A stretch of DNA of 39,009 nt, taken from positions 1-39,009 of the forward strand of contig SHZC01000022.1 in NCBI GenBank assembly GCA_009692505.1, written 5' to 3'. This DNA is from Myxococcales bacterium (GTDB lineage Bacteria > Myxococcota_A > Bradymonadia > UBA7976 > UBA1532). Shown here piece after piece: positions 22,298 through 30,771 of the stretch; the first letter of the stretch is position 1, and each line of letters starts with the position of its first letter. Under the pieces are notes generated by a model. That model was not told the origin of the DNA. It did no database searches and saw nothing but the letters and a program-made list of their open reading frames with translations. A program made the translations under genes and the position numbers.

Positions 22298-25200
22298 TTG
22301 GTCGCCCGGAGGTTGATAACGGCCCCGGCCTGGCCGTTGTTGCCGCAGGCCGTGTTGCCGCCGCCGCCGCCGCCGCCGAGCGCGAACTGAACCTCGCCGC
22401 CCGCCCCAAGGAGCTGCGCGACCCCCTGGCCCCAGGCGCCAATGCTCGGGCCACCGCCGCCGCCGCCGCCGCAGCCGCCGTTGCCGCCGTTGCCGCCGTT
22501 GCCGCCGTTGCCGCCGTCGCCTTGGGTATTGTCGTTGTCTGCGGCCCCGTTGCCGCCGGAGCCGAAGCCGCCGCCGGGACCCCCGCCGCCGCCGTCGCCG
22601 CCCCGGCCACCCCCGATGGTGCGGAGCTGCAGGAGGCCGTCGACGCTCACGATCGAGTTGATGACCGCCAGCGCAATGGAGGCCCCGCCGCCGCTGCCGG
22701 CCGTGCCCGGCTGCCCGCCGGTGCCGCCGCCGCCCCCGCCGCCGCCCCCTCGGCCCGTGCCGCAGTAAATGCAGCTACAGCCGAAGACGCAGATCCGGCA
22801 GTCTTCGCCGCCACCCGCGCCGCCGCCGCCGCCGCCACCCCCTGTGACGCCGGCGCCGCCGTTCGCGCCTGCGCTCGGCGTGAAATTGAAGCCGGCGAGG
22901 TTGCCGGTGGAGTTGCCGATGTTGCCGAGGCCGCCCTGGCCACCGCCGCAGCCCGCGCCGCCGTTGCCGCCGCGTGCCGGGTCGCCGTCGTTGCAGCCGA
23001 GCCCGCTGCCACCGCTGCCGCTTCCAGCTGTGCCGCCACAGGGTGAGTCGTTGCCCGCGCCCGCGGCCCCGGCGGGCCCTGCGCCGCGGTTGACCCCGGT
23101 GCCGCCGCCGCCGCCGCCGACGCCGCCGCCGCCGCCGCCGCCGTTGCCGTTGCCCCCCGCCCCGTTCGACCCCGCGGCCCCCGCGCCACCCGCGCGACCT
23201 GCGACGCCGTCTCCGCCGCGTCCCGCCACGATCTCGAGCTGCCGGACGTGGAGGTGGGCCCCGGAGTTGACCACGCCGAAGCCGATGATGCCCTCGCCGC
23301 TCTGATCGGCGTTGGCGCGGGTGATGCGGAGCTGATCGAGCGTGGTCGTCGAGCTGAGATCCTCTGCGCGCAGGAGCGCCCCGGTCTGGAGGGTGCTCCG
23401 CTCGGCGCCCCGGCTCCGGTAGTCGGCCGCAAAGCCACCGTAGTATCCGAAGCCCGACGCGAGGCGGCCACCCAACGGCACGGGGTAATCACCCGCGCTG
23501 ATGAGCACCTGATCGCGGCGACCGGCAAAGGCGATCGCCAGGTTCAAGACGCGCTCGAAAGTCCGAACGGGCCGCGCCGGGTGCAGGCCGTCGTTGCCGT
23601 CGTTGCCGGTCGAGGAGAGGTAGATGGACCGGCTGATGTCCCCATCGACCCCGTCACAGTTGCCGTCGTCCGCGTTGGCATCGGGGAGGTCGATGCCCGG
23701 CTGGGCGAGACAGGCGTACTCGCAGCCGTCCGAGGGGTCTCGGTTCAAATCGACCGAGCCCGGCTCGCAGCCGACCATCGCGCACTGACCCCCTTGACAG
23801 AGCGGCACGCCGTTCGGGAAAGCGCAGACGCGATTGCAGCCGCCGCAGTGATTGAGTTCGACGTCCGTGTCCACGCCGTCGTCGACGACGCCGTTGCAGT
23901 CATTGTCGATGACGTCACAGACCTCCAGGCCGCCATTCGTGGGGAGGCAGCCGTACTCGCAGCCGTTGTTCGCGTTGAAGTCGAGGTCCTGGAACCCGCC
24001 CAAGCACTCTCGGATCCCGCACACCCCGCCCCCGCAGAGGGGCACGGCGTTGGGCACGGCGCACGCGAAGTTGCACTGGCCGCAGTGGCCGGCGTCCGAG
24101 AGCAGATCGAAGTCCTCATCAATCTCGCCGTCGCAGTTATTGTCCGCCAGATCACAGACCTCTTCGCCGCCGTTGGTCAGGGCGCAGACGTATTCGCAGC
24201 CGTCGCCCTGAAGGCCGTTGAGATCCCAGAAACCCTCATTGCACTGGGCGAGCACGCAGGTCGACAGGACGCAGGCCGCTTGCGCGCTCTGGATCTGGCA
24301 TTGATTGCCGCAGCCGCCGCAGTTGACGACGTCGGACGTGAGGTCGAAGCCCTCGTCCACGGCACCGTCGCAGTCATTGTCGGCGAGGTCGCAGGCCTCG
24401 TTGCCGCCGAAGGTCAAGCCGCAGGCGTATTCGCAGCCGTCGTCCTCAATGTCGTTGAGGTTCCAGTGGCCCTCATTGCAGTCCCCCATCTCGCAGCCGC
24501 CCCGCTGGCAGACCGGCTCGGCAAAGTCGAACTGGCACAGCGTCTGGCAGGTGCCGCAGTGCTCCACGTCGTTCTGGAGGTCGTAGAGCTCGTCGATCTG
24601 GCCGTTGCAGTTATTGTCGAGGTCGTCGCAGGCCTCGACGCCGCCGTTTGAGGGCACGCACTCCAACTCGCAGCCGTCGCGGCTATCGCCGTTGAGGTTG
24701 ACCCAGCCCGCGTCGCAGTTCTCGACGCCGCAGACGCCCATGTCGCAGTCCGGCGAGGCGTGGTCGACGATGCAGGCGAAGTTGCAGACCCCGCAGTGGG
24801 AGGGGTCCCGCTGGAGGTCGAAGCCCTCGTCGGCCTGACCGTCGCAGTTATTGTCGATGTCGTCGCAGACCTCGATCCCGTCGCGGCTGAGGTTGCAGCC
24901 GTACTCGCAACCGTTGCCATCGTTGCGGTCGGCGTTGAAGAAGCCCTCGTCACAAGGCCCGAGCTCGCAGCTGCTCGAAAGGCAGAGGCCTGTGGCGTGA
25001 TCGAAGCGGCAGGCGGCCTGGCAGAAGGCGCAGTTCAACGGGTCGCTCGTCAGATCAATGTCCTCGTCGCGGCCGCCGTCGCAGTCATTGTCGAGGCCGT
25101 CGCAGAGCGTCTCCTGGCCGCTCTCGTAGGGCTCGCGATAGGCGCAGCCCCAGGTGCCAGAGAGGCACTCGACGAGGGTGCTCCTGCAGACGCCTTCGCT

Positions 25201-25968
25201 GAGACAGGTGAGATCGGCGGGCGGCTCACCGAGGGCGCGTCGTTCGTCGGCCGTTGAGTCGCAGTCATTGTCGAGGCCGTCGCAGAGTTCGTCGGCCCCT
25301 TCGAAGACCGTCACGTCGTCGTCGTTGCAGTCAAAGCCCAGACAGTCGGCACCCTCTCCGTACTTGTCTCCATCGCTGTCGGCGCACGGCGCGCAGGCCG
25401 CACCCGCAGCGGGCACACACTGGCGGCCGCGGACCGTGTCGTCCTCGTTCTTGATGTCGAGACACTCATAGCCGTCCGGGCAGTAATCGTCGTCGGCGCA
25501 GTCTTCGCCGCAATACATTCCATTGCCGACCGGAACGCAGAGATCCTCGAGGTCATCACAGTCGACGTCCGTCTCGCAGGACTTGCAGAGGTCCGGCCGG
25601 TCGGCCAGGCAGACGAAGAGGCGGTCGGCCCCCCCGTTGGCGATGGGCTCGCACTCGAAGCCGGCCGGGCAGACGTCGTTGCAGACGTCCGTACACAGCT
25701 TGTCGCCGATGGGGCCGTCCACGCAGATGCCCGATTCGCAGTCCCGACCATCGGTGCACGGCGAGCCGAACATCCCGCGCATCCGCATGTCCGCCATGTC
25801 GGGCGCGACGAAGGGGGGCAGGTCCGGGCCACCGCCTGTGCCGCCCGCGCCGCCGCTGCCGAGGTCCGCGCCCAGGCCGAGCAGACTCGGGTCGGAGCAC
25901 GCGCCCACAGCTGCGGTTGCGACGATGAAGGCGGACCAGCCGAACGGAATTCTACGGGTCTGACGCAT
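22294..25968 (-). CDS. MopE-like Asp/Cys-repeat lipoprotein with Gly-rich C-terminus
   Basis: 1224 residues from ATG at 25968, with GGGGAG five bases upstream. Lipobox VGAC gives a lipidated C24, followed by a Gly-rich linker. Residues 65-230 are Cys-rich with a Ca-binding-like DSDGDKYGEGADC. Then come seven copies of a putative metal-binding motif, D-x-x-D-N-(D/N)-C-(D/N)-G (for example LCDGLDNDCDG). Six of them recur every 79 or so residues, in modules that also hold HCGxC, CEYxC and about eight cysteines. From about residue 780, YLSSTGNDGNDGLHP resembles the opening of DUF1565/pectate-lyase-like beta-helix proteins. Residues 914-1215 are mostly Gly/Asn/Ala. Related MopE proteins of methanotrophs and myxobacteria are surface proteins, with copper binding shown for one. 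Calcium binding is plausible here; the role is unknown. It is convergent to the Fe-S operon. Confidence 0.93.
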   Translation of the reverse strand: MRQTRRIPFGWSAFIVATAAVGACSDPSLLGLGADLGSGGAGGTGGGPDLPPFVAPDMADMRMRGMFGSPCTDGRDCESGICVDGPIGDKLCTDVCNDVCPAGFECEPIANGGADRLFVCLADRPDLCKSCETDVDCDDLEDLCVPVGNGMYCGEDCADDDYCPDGYECLDIKNEDDTVRGRQCVPAAGAACAPCADSDGDKYGEGADCLGFDCNDDDVTVFEGADELCDGLDNDCDSTADERRALGEPPADLTCLSEGVCRSTLVECLSGTWGCAYREPYESGQETLCDGLDNDCDGGRDEDIDLTSDPLNCAFCQAACRFDHATGLCLSSSCELGPCDEGFFNADRNDGNGCEYGCNLSRDGIEVCDDIDNNCDGQADEGFDLQRDPSHCGVCNFACIVDHASPDCDMGVCGVENCDAGWVNLNGDSRDGCELECVPSNGGVEACDDLDNNCNGQIDELYDLQNDVEHCGTCQTLCQFDFAEPVCQRGGCEMGDCNEGHWNLNDIEDDGCEYACGLTFGGNEACDLADNDCDGAVDEGFDLTSDVVNCGGCGNQCQIQSAQAACVLSTCVLAQCNEGFWDLNGLQGDGCEYVCALTNGGEEVCDLADNNCDGEIDEDFDLLSDAGHCGQCNFACAVPNAVPLCGGGVCGIRECLGGFQDLDFNANNGCEYGCLPTNGGLEVCDVIDNDCNGVVDDGVDTDVELNHCGGCNRVCAFPNGVPLCQGGQCAMVGCEPGSVDLNRDPSDGCEYACLAQPGIDLPDANADDGNCDGVDGDISRSIYLSSTGNDGNDGLHPARPVRTFERVLNLAIAFAGRRDQVLISAGDYPVPLGGRLASGFGYYGGFAADYRSRGAERSTLQTGALLRAEDLSSTTTLDQLRITRANADQSGEGIIGFGVVNSGAHLHVRQLEIVAGRGGDGVAGRAGGAGAAGSNGAGGNGNGGGGGGGVGGGGGGTGVNRGAGPAGAAGAGNDSPCGGTAGSGSGGSGLGCNDGDPARGGNGGAGCGGGQGGLGNIGNSTGNLAGFNFTPSAGANGGAGVTGGGGGGGGAGGGEDCRICVFGCSCIYCGTGRGGGGGGGGGTGGQPGTAGSGGGASIALAVINSIVSVDGLLQLRTIGGGRGGDGGGGGPGGGFGSGGNGAADNDNTQGDGGNGGNGGNGGNGGCGGGGGGGPSIGAWGQGVAQLLGAGGEVQFALGGGGGGGNTACGNNGQAGAVINLRATN
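23890..25275 (-). repeat. Protein-coding repeats of about 237 bp (79-residue Cys/Asp modules)
   Basis: Copies of gtcgca(g/t)t(c/t)attgtc on the plus strand, encoding the DNDCDG core on the minus strand, occur near 25258, 25078, 24840, 24602, 24367, 24132 and 23892. From the second copy on they are spaced about 235-240 bases apart. The modules are diverged in sequence, so this is an old expansion. Confidence 0.85.
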
Positions 25969-26086
25969 GGAGACTCCCCAAGGTGTACCGGGTCAGTCTA
26001 TAGACTCGGGCGCAGGTGTCGCAACGACGGCCAAGGCGTTTGTTTGGCCCTCGCGCCGGGTCTCTCCTCCGTCCATGATGCCGGCC

Positions 26087-26443
26087 ATGTCCGAACGTGC
26101 ACGCCTCATCTGGAAGAAGTCCTGCGACACCTGCCGTCGCTTCAAGGCGGCCCTCGACGCGGCCGGAGCCGACTACGAGGGCCGCGAGCTCAACGCCGAG
26201 CCGATGACCGCCGAGGAGCTCGCGGCCCTCATCGGGGGGCGAGACTTTCGGCCCTATTTGAATACGCATAACGAGGTCTATCGGCGGGAGGGCCTCGGAC
26301 GCCGGACCATCGAACGCGAGGAGGCCATCGCCTTGATCGCCGGTCACAACAACCTCCTGCGTCGGCCGATCGTCGTCCTGGGGCAGGTTCACGTCGTCGG
26401 CAACGATCTAAAGGCGGCCAAAGACCTGCTCGGCCTCCCATGA
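26087..26443 (+). CDS. ArsC/Spx-like thioredoxin-fold protein
   Basis: About 118 residues from ATG at 26087; ATGs at 26075 and 26078 are possible, and none has a clear ribosome site. The N-terminus SERARLIWKKSCDTCRRFKA places a CXXC (CDTC) where ArsC has its single catalytic Cys and Spx its redox switch. Later parts (YEGRELNAEPMTAEELAAL; LLRRPIVVLG) fit the ArsC-like fold, with the conserved Arg/Pro before the last strands. It may be a small oxidoreductase or an arsenate-reductase-like protein. The thioredoxin-like CXXC makes true arsenate reductase less certain. Its stop overlaps the ATG of the SrkA-like kinase (ATGA), so the two are coupled. Confidence 0.85.
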   Translation: MSERARLIWKKSCDTCRRFKAALDAAGADYEGRELNAEPMTAEELAALIGGRDFRPYLNTHNEVYRREGLGRRTIEREEAIALIAGHNNLLRRPIVVLGQVHVVGNDLKAAKDLLGLP

Positions 26444-27501
26444 GCGAGAGCTTTCAAACGCTGACGCCCGAGCGTGTCCTCGACGCCGTGGAACGACTGG
26501 GCCAGAGGTGCACGGGCCGTTTCCTGGTCCTGAACAGCTATGAGAATCGGGTCTACCAGATTGAGCTGGAGCCTCAGGGCGAGGACCTCCGCGGAGAGGT
26601 GGTCGTCGCGAAGTTCTACCGACCCGGTCGCTGGTCCAAGGCTGCCCTCGAGGCCGAGCACGCGTTTTTGGACGAGCTCGCCGCAGACGAGGTGCCCGCC
26701 GTCTGTCCGCTGCCCCTCTCTGCGAGTCCTCCGGGCGGCGCCGGCGGGGCAGGCGGGGCGGGCGGGGCAGGCGGGGCGGGTGAGGGGAGGACGCTGGGGT
26801 CGACGCTCGGGGAAACCGACGGCCTCTACTTCGCGCTGTTCCCCAAGGTCCTCGGGCGCGCCCCCGAGGAGCCCGACGATGCCCTGCTCCGCCGGCTCGG
26901 TCGTCTGCTCGCTCGCCTTCACACGGTGGGCGCGCGTCGTCCCGCCCCCGATCGCCTCGTCTTGACTCCCGAGACCTATGGCCGAAAGAACCTCGCAGAC
27001 CTCGTGGAGAACAACCACCTGCCGCCCGAGGTACAGGCCCAGTACATCAGCTCGGTCGAGGCCCTGCTCTCGCGCATCGAGCCGCTCTTCATCGACGTGC
27101 CGCTCCACCGGATCCACGGCGACTGCCACGCGGGCAATCTCCTCCACGATCGGCACGGGGACAAAGACGCGATCCACCTCCTCGACTTCGATGACTTCCT
27201 GACCGGACCCGCCGTCCAGGACATCTTCATGCTGGTGCCGAGCGCGGACGCTGAGGGTCGCCGCCAGCGGGAAGTCCTTCTGTCCGGCTATACGGAGCTG
27301 CGGGACTTCGACCCGGCGTGGCTTCGGCTGGTCGAGCCGCTTCGCGCGCTTCGGTACATTCACTACTCAGCGTGGATCGCCCGGCGAATGACCGACCCCT
27401 TCTTCCAGCGCACGTTTCCTCAGTTCGGCTCGCTCGTTTACTGGCAGCACCAGGTCACGGACCTCCGCGAGCAGTGCGCCCGGATCGATGATGCGGCGTG
27501 A
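26440..27501 (+). CDS. srkA: SrkA (YihE)-like Ser/Thr protein kinase
   Basis: 353 residues from ATG at 26440, which overlaps the preceding stop. Typical family sequence includes FLVLNSYENRVYQIELE near the N-terminus and VVVAKFYRPGRWSKAALEAE with the ATP-binding Lys. The catalytic loop is HRIHGDCHAGNLL (H226, D228, H230) and the Mg site is LLDFDDF. E. coli SrkA phosphorylates protein Ser/Thr and protects against stress-induced death. Residues 97-125 hold an insertion not normally present: five Gly-Gly-Ala units, then GEGRTLGSTLGE. Apart from that the length is close to the family norm of about 330. Coupling to an ArsC/Spx-like thiol protein suggests a joint role under redox stress (inference). 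Confidence 0.92.
   Translation: MSESFQTLTPERVLDAVERLGQRCTGRFLVLNSYENRVYQIELEPQGEDLRGEVVVAKFYRPGRWSKAALEAEHAFLDELAADEVPAVCPLPLSASPPGGAGGAGGAGGAGGAGEGRTLGSTLGETDGLYFALFPKVLGRAPEEPDDALLRRLGRLLARLHTVGARRPAPDRLVLTPETYGRKNLADLVENNHLPPEVQAQYISSVEALLSRIEPLFIDVPLHRIHGDCHAGNLLHDRHGDKDAIHLLDFDDFLTGPAVQDIFMLVPSADAEGRRQREVLLSGYTELRDFDPAWLRLVEPLRALRYIHYSAWIARRMTDPFFQRTFPQFGSLVYWQHQVTDLREQCARIDDAA
26734..26778 (+). repeat. 9-bp in-frame tandem repeat in srkA
   Basis: Five consecutive units ggcgg(c/g)gc(c/a/g) encode (Gly-Gly-Ala)5. Units 2 and 4 are identical, and so are 3 and 5, which suggests duplication of an 18-bp pair. A unit change would not shift the frame. Confidence 0.85.
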
Positions 27502-27543
27502 CCGAAGTGACCGAACGTCCGAAGTGGAGTAGAAGCCACAGCC

Positions 27544-28125
27544 ATGCTCACGCCGCTCGCGCGCGACCTTTGCCGAGGTCCGAACCTCCTGACTCTCTCC
27601 CGCATCGTGCTCATCTTTGTGAGCGCGGTGTTCTACCGGTTCGACCAGCCGGTCATCAGCCTCGTCCTGGGCGTCATCGCCGGTCTCACCGATACGCTCG
27701 ACGGCTGGCTGGCTCGCCGCACCGGGCAAGTCTCGCGGATCGGTGAAATCCTCGACCAGTTCTCCGACGTGGTCATGGAGTCGTTGATCCTGTTTCTGGC
27801 CGTCACCGCGAACAAGGGGTACGACCCCATCCTGCTCATCGCGTACCTCTTCCGCGAGTTCTGGATTCTGAGCATCCGGCGGTTCACGGCCGAACATCAA
27901 ATCAACATCTCCAGCAACTTCCTCGGCAAGCTGAAGTCGAACTTCATCGGCTATGGGTCCATCGCGGCCTTCATCCTCATCGCCGACCTCTGGCCCGAGG
28001 GCACCCCGTATCTCTACATCGTGTCCATGGTCGGGTACATCGGCGGCTTGATGCTCGGGTACATCTCGGCGTTCGACTACACGCGGCAGTTCGTGCGGGC
28101 CTATAACGAGGTCTGCGCTCGCTGA
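27544..28125 (+). CDS. CDP-alcohol phosphatidyltransferase (phosphatidylglycerophosphate synthase-like)
   Basis: 193 residues from ATG at 27544, with GGAG some 17 bases upstream and a purine-poor gap, so initiation looks weak. The signature DTLDGWLARRTGQVSRIGEILDQFSD fits D-x2-D-G-x2-A-R-x8-G-x3-D-x3-D. It carries the four metal-binding aspartates of this family. Several transmembrane helices are visible (VLIFVSAVFYRF; VISLVLGVIAGL; IAAFILIADLW; MVGYIGGLMLGYI). The enzyme swaps CMP of CDP-diacylglycerol for an alcohol in the inner membrane. PgsA is the best guess from size and the GPNLLTLSRI start, but other head groups are possible. It overlaps the HD gene start by one base. Confidence 0.9.
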   Translation: MLTPLARDLCRGPNLLTLSRIVLIFVSAVFYRFDQPVISLVLGVIAGLTDTLDGWLARRTGQVSRIGEILDQFSDVVMESLILFLAVTANKGYDPILLIAYLFREFWILSIRRFTAEHQINISSNFLGKLKSNFIGYGSIAAFILIADLWPEGTPYLYIVSMVGYIGGLMLGYISAFDYTRQFVRAYNEVCAR

Positions 28126-28790
28126 TGGACAAAGGCGTGCTGCATGACGCGCTCAAGGGCGAGGTCAGACGGCGGTTTGCCCTTGAGACAGTGAGCCGGG
28201 ACGGTGCCCATGATCTCGGGCACGTCGAGCGGGTCGCCCGTCACGCGGTGTTGCTGGCCGCCGAGGAAGGCGCGGACGTCACGGTCTGCCTCGCCGCCGC
28301 GTGGCTTCATGACCTGGTCTATCTGCCGAAGAACCACCCGGACGCGGCCTCGTGTGGAGACCGGGCCGCGATGGAGATCCCCGTGGTCTGCGGCGCGCTT
28401 GGTCTCGAGCACCACGCCAAGGCGATCGCTTTGGCCGTCTCCGAGCACAGCTTCTCCGCCGGACGACGACCGAGCAGCCTCGAAGCCGCGGTGCTCCAGG
28501 ACGCTGACCGCCTCGACGCCATCGGTGCCATCGGCATCGCCCGATGTTTTGCCACGAGCGGGAGCATGGGCGGCGCGCTGTTCCATGATGAGGACCCCTT
28601 CGCCGAGAGCGGACGGCCCCTCGATGATAAGGCCTTCGCCCTCGACCACTTCGAACGCAAGCTCCTCGGGCTCGCGGCGGGCATGAATACACAAGCCGGT
28701 CGGGCGCGGGCGATGGTCCGGCAGGAGACAATGGTCAGGTTTCTTGACCATCTTCGAGTCGAGCTTAGGTCCGCCCCAACGCGAGGTTGA
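28125..28790 (+). CDS. HD-domain phosphohydrolase
   Basis: 221 residues from ATG at 28125 (TGATG overlap with the phosphatidyltransferase). Metal ligands of the HD fold are in place: H of HDLGHVERV, HD of WLHDLVYLPKN, H of SEHSFS, and D of DADRLDAIG. The layout matches the small YedJ/YpgQ group of HD proteins, cytosolic enzymes that hydrolyse nucleotides or similar phosphates. No signal or other domain is present. Position after a CDP-alcohol enzyme hints at turnover of a nucleotide by-product, but that is only inferred. Its 3' end overlaps the end of the convergent helicase gene by 26 bases. Confidence 0.92.
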   Translation: MDKGVLHDALKGEVRRRFALETVSRDGAHDLGHVERVARHAVLLAAEEGADVTVCLAAAWLHDLVYLPKNHPDAASCGDRAAMEIPVVCGALGLEHHAKAIALAVSEHSFSAGRRPSSLEAAVLQDADRLDAIGAIGIARCFATSGSMGGALFHDEDPFAESGRPLDDKAFALDHFERKLLGLAAGMNTQAGRARAMVRQETMVRFLDHLRVELRSAPTRG

Positions 28791-30759
28791 TCCGGTCGAC
28801 GACATCCTCGCTGATCACCGTCCAGACCAGCCCCGCCCAGGCCCGGCGCAGGGCGGTGGGGTGCAACGCCAGGATAAGCGACCGCTCGCGCTCACCTACC
28901 GGGAGGTGTGCGAAGTCCGGGCCTTGCCCCGTCAGCTTGGCGAGCTTCCGCTCATGCTTATTCAAGGCGCTCTCGATGAGCACCTCGGGCACGTCGGTCG
29001 GAGGCAGGGTCAGGAGGCTCTCGCTCGTCCGCAGCACGAGCGGCCCATCGGCCTCGACGACGAAGCCTAAGCGAGCGAGCGCGGCTGCGAATACGAGCCC
29101 GGCGGCATCACCAAGGCCGTGAATCCAGAGCCCCGGTGCCAGCCCGGCGTGGCCTTTCTTGAGCCCGAGGTGCTCGACATAAGCCCGTGCGTCGGCCTGC
29201 GACCAAATGGGCCGACCGGCGGGCTTAAACTTGGCGGGCAAGGCAGCGGTCCCTGGGAGCCTGTCCACGAAGACGTCGTCCCCCCGGCGTGAGGCGATCA
29301 CCGCCGCGCGCCCCCCGATGGTCATGGAGCCGAAGTCCCCGGCCGATTGAACGACGCCGATCGCCCGCTGCGTCAGGCGATCGCGCACCACGACCCCCGC
29401 GCTCTCTCCGGCGATCTGCGAGTGCATCCGCCCCCGGTCGAAGGCGTATTCAAGCACCTTACCCGCCGTAAAGACCCCGCCCGGTTGCCGCGTGAAATAG
29501 TCGGGTCGCGCGCCCAGGATGTCGGTGAGCCGGTCCTCTGTGAGGTGCCCCGCTTGCCACGCCGGGAGTCGGGCGAGCACAGCGGCGGCGGTCACGAGGC
29601 GGTTGCGGTTCTGCATGAGCATCGAGGCCGCCTGCTGAACCACGCTCGCCGGGTGGTACGCCGGAAGCGCGCCGTAGAGCTTGCCTTCGAGGGCGGCGCG
29701 CTCCAGGAACTCGAAGCGCAGATGATCGGCCTGATTGCGCTCGAGCAAGAGCAGCTCCGCCACCCGCGAGCGACGCCCGGCGCGTCCCGCCCGCTGAAGA
29801 AACGACGCGACATCGGGTGGGGGGCCGTACATGGCCACGCGGTCCACGTCGCCGATGTCGATGCCCAGCTCCAGCGTATTGGTCGCGATGCAGATGGCGT
29901 TTTTTCGGTCCAGGAACTGCCGCTCGACGCGCTCGCGCTCGTCCTTAACGAGGCTGCCGTGGTGGGCATAGACCGAGTCGCCGAAGGGCCGTTGACCCCG
30001 GAGCGCGTGCGCGAGCCCTTCGACGTCGTTTCGGGCGTTGGCAAAGACCAGGGTCTTGCCCGGCTGAGCGCAGAGGGCGACGACCGCTTCAGGCAAGCCG
30101 CCAATGGAGACGCGGCTCACTTCCCACCGCGCGCCGCCGTCCGTCGAGCTGACGACCTCCGGGTTGACGAGATACCGGGCGGCTACGGCCTCGGGTGCGT
30201 CGACCGTGGCGCTCGCGGCGGCGACCCTCAGCTCGCCGCCGTCCACCCGCACGATGGCCCGCGTGCGCGTGACCAGGACCGCGAGCTGATCACCCCGAAG
30301 TGAGCCCGCCAGGAGGTGCAGCTCGTCGAGGAGAAGCCACCTCAGGGATCGCAGGGTCGCCGGGTGTCGGACGAGGCGCGAGTCGAGCGCCTCGGGCGTG
30401 GTGATGAGCAGGGCCGGCAGCCGGGTATTGTCGGGTGGGTGGTCCGCCGTGTGCCGACCGATCCGAACGCCGAGGCGCGCGGCGATCGGCGAGAGGCGTC
30501 GGAAGGTGTCGTTGACGAGCGCGCGGGTCGGGCAGATGTAGAGGATTTGTGGGCGATCCTTGGGCTCGGGTTTGAGCTGCTCCAGACCTGCGGCGACGAG
30601 TGCCTCGGTCTTGCCCCCGGCGGTCGGCGCGCAGAGCAGGCACTCACGACCCGCGAGCAGCAGCGGGATGGCCTGCGCCTGAATCGGCAAGGGGGCCGCG
30701 TGGTGGGCGAAGAGCGCGTACCAGGTGCGCGGCAGGGCTGTCCGAAGCGGGTGGGCCAT
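28765..30759 (-). CDS. DEAD/DEAH-box helicase, Lhr/BrxHI-like
   Basis: 664 residues from ATG at 30759. Superfamily 2 motifs in order: Q-like PLPIQAQAIP, motif I CAPTAGGKT (K50), Ia PTRALVND, Ib TTPEAL, II LLLDELH, III ASATV, IV/V ATNTLELGIDIGDVD, and VI QRAGRAGR. The C-terminal 280 residues contain a winged-helix/beta region (HLTEDRLTDILGARPDYF), as in Lhr-type helicases. BREX type 2 loci carry a related helicase, BrxHI. The enzyme should move along or unwind nucleic acid using ATP. It is the last gene of a four-gene minus-strand operon, 12 bases after the second ATPase gene. Activity in that setting is not known. Confidence 0.93.
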   Translation of the reverse strand: MAHPLRTALPRTWYALFAHHAAPLPIQAQAIPLLLAGRECLLCAPTAGGKTEALVAAGLEQLKPEPKDRPQILYICPTRALVNDTFRRLSPIAARLGVRIGRHTADHPPDNTRLPALLITTPEALDSRLVRHPATLRSLRWLLLDELHLLAGSLRGDQLAVLVTRTRAIVRVDGGELRVAAASATVDAPEAVAARYLVNPEVVSSTDGGARWEVSRVSIGGLPEAVVALCAQPGKTLVFANARNDVEGLAHALRGQRPFGDSVYAHHGSLVKDERERVERQFLDRKNAICIATNTLELGIDIGDVDRVAMYGPPPDVASFLQRAGRAGRRSRVAELLLLERNQADHLRFEFLERAALEGKLYGALPAYHPASVVQQAASMLMQNRNRLVTAAAVLARLPAWQAGHLTEDRLTDILGARPDYFTRQPGGVFTAGKVLEYAFDRGRMHSQIAGESAGVVVRDRLTQRAIGVVQSAGDFGSMTIGGRAAVIASRRGDDVFVDRLPGTAALPAKFKPAGRPIWSQADARAYVEHLGLKKGHAGLAPGLWIHGLGDAAGLVFAAALARLGFVVEADGPLVLRTSESLLTLPPTDVPEVLIESALNKHERKLAKLTGQGPDFAHLPVGERERSLILALHPTALRRAWAGLVWTVISEDVVDRINLALGRT

Positions 30760-30771
30760 GGCCGCGTCGTT

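Noticed and set aside
22442-22515. Short GCC/CCG-type repeats resembling a CRISPR or VNTR array
   Set aside because: They are codon-level Gly-Gly-Asn repeats of the MopE-like tail, without spacers.
22442-24651. Several open frames on the plus strand (Pro-rich and Val/Ala-rich) across the MopE-like gene
   Set aside because: They mirror the Gly-rich tail and the Asp/Cys repeats on the minus strand; the low-complexity products are artefacts.
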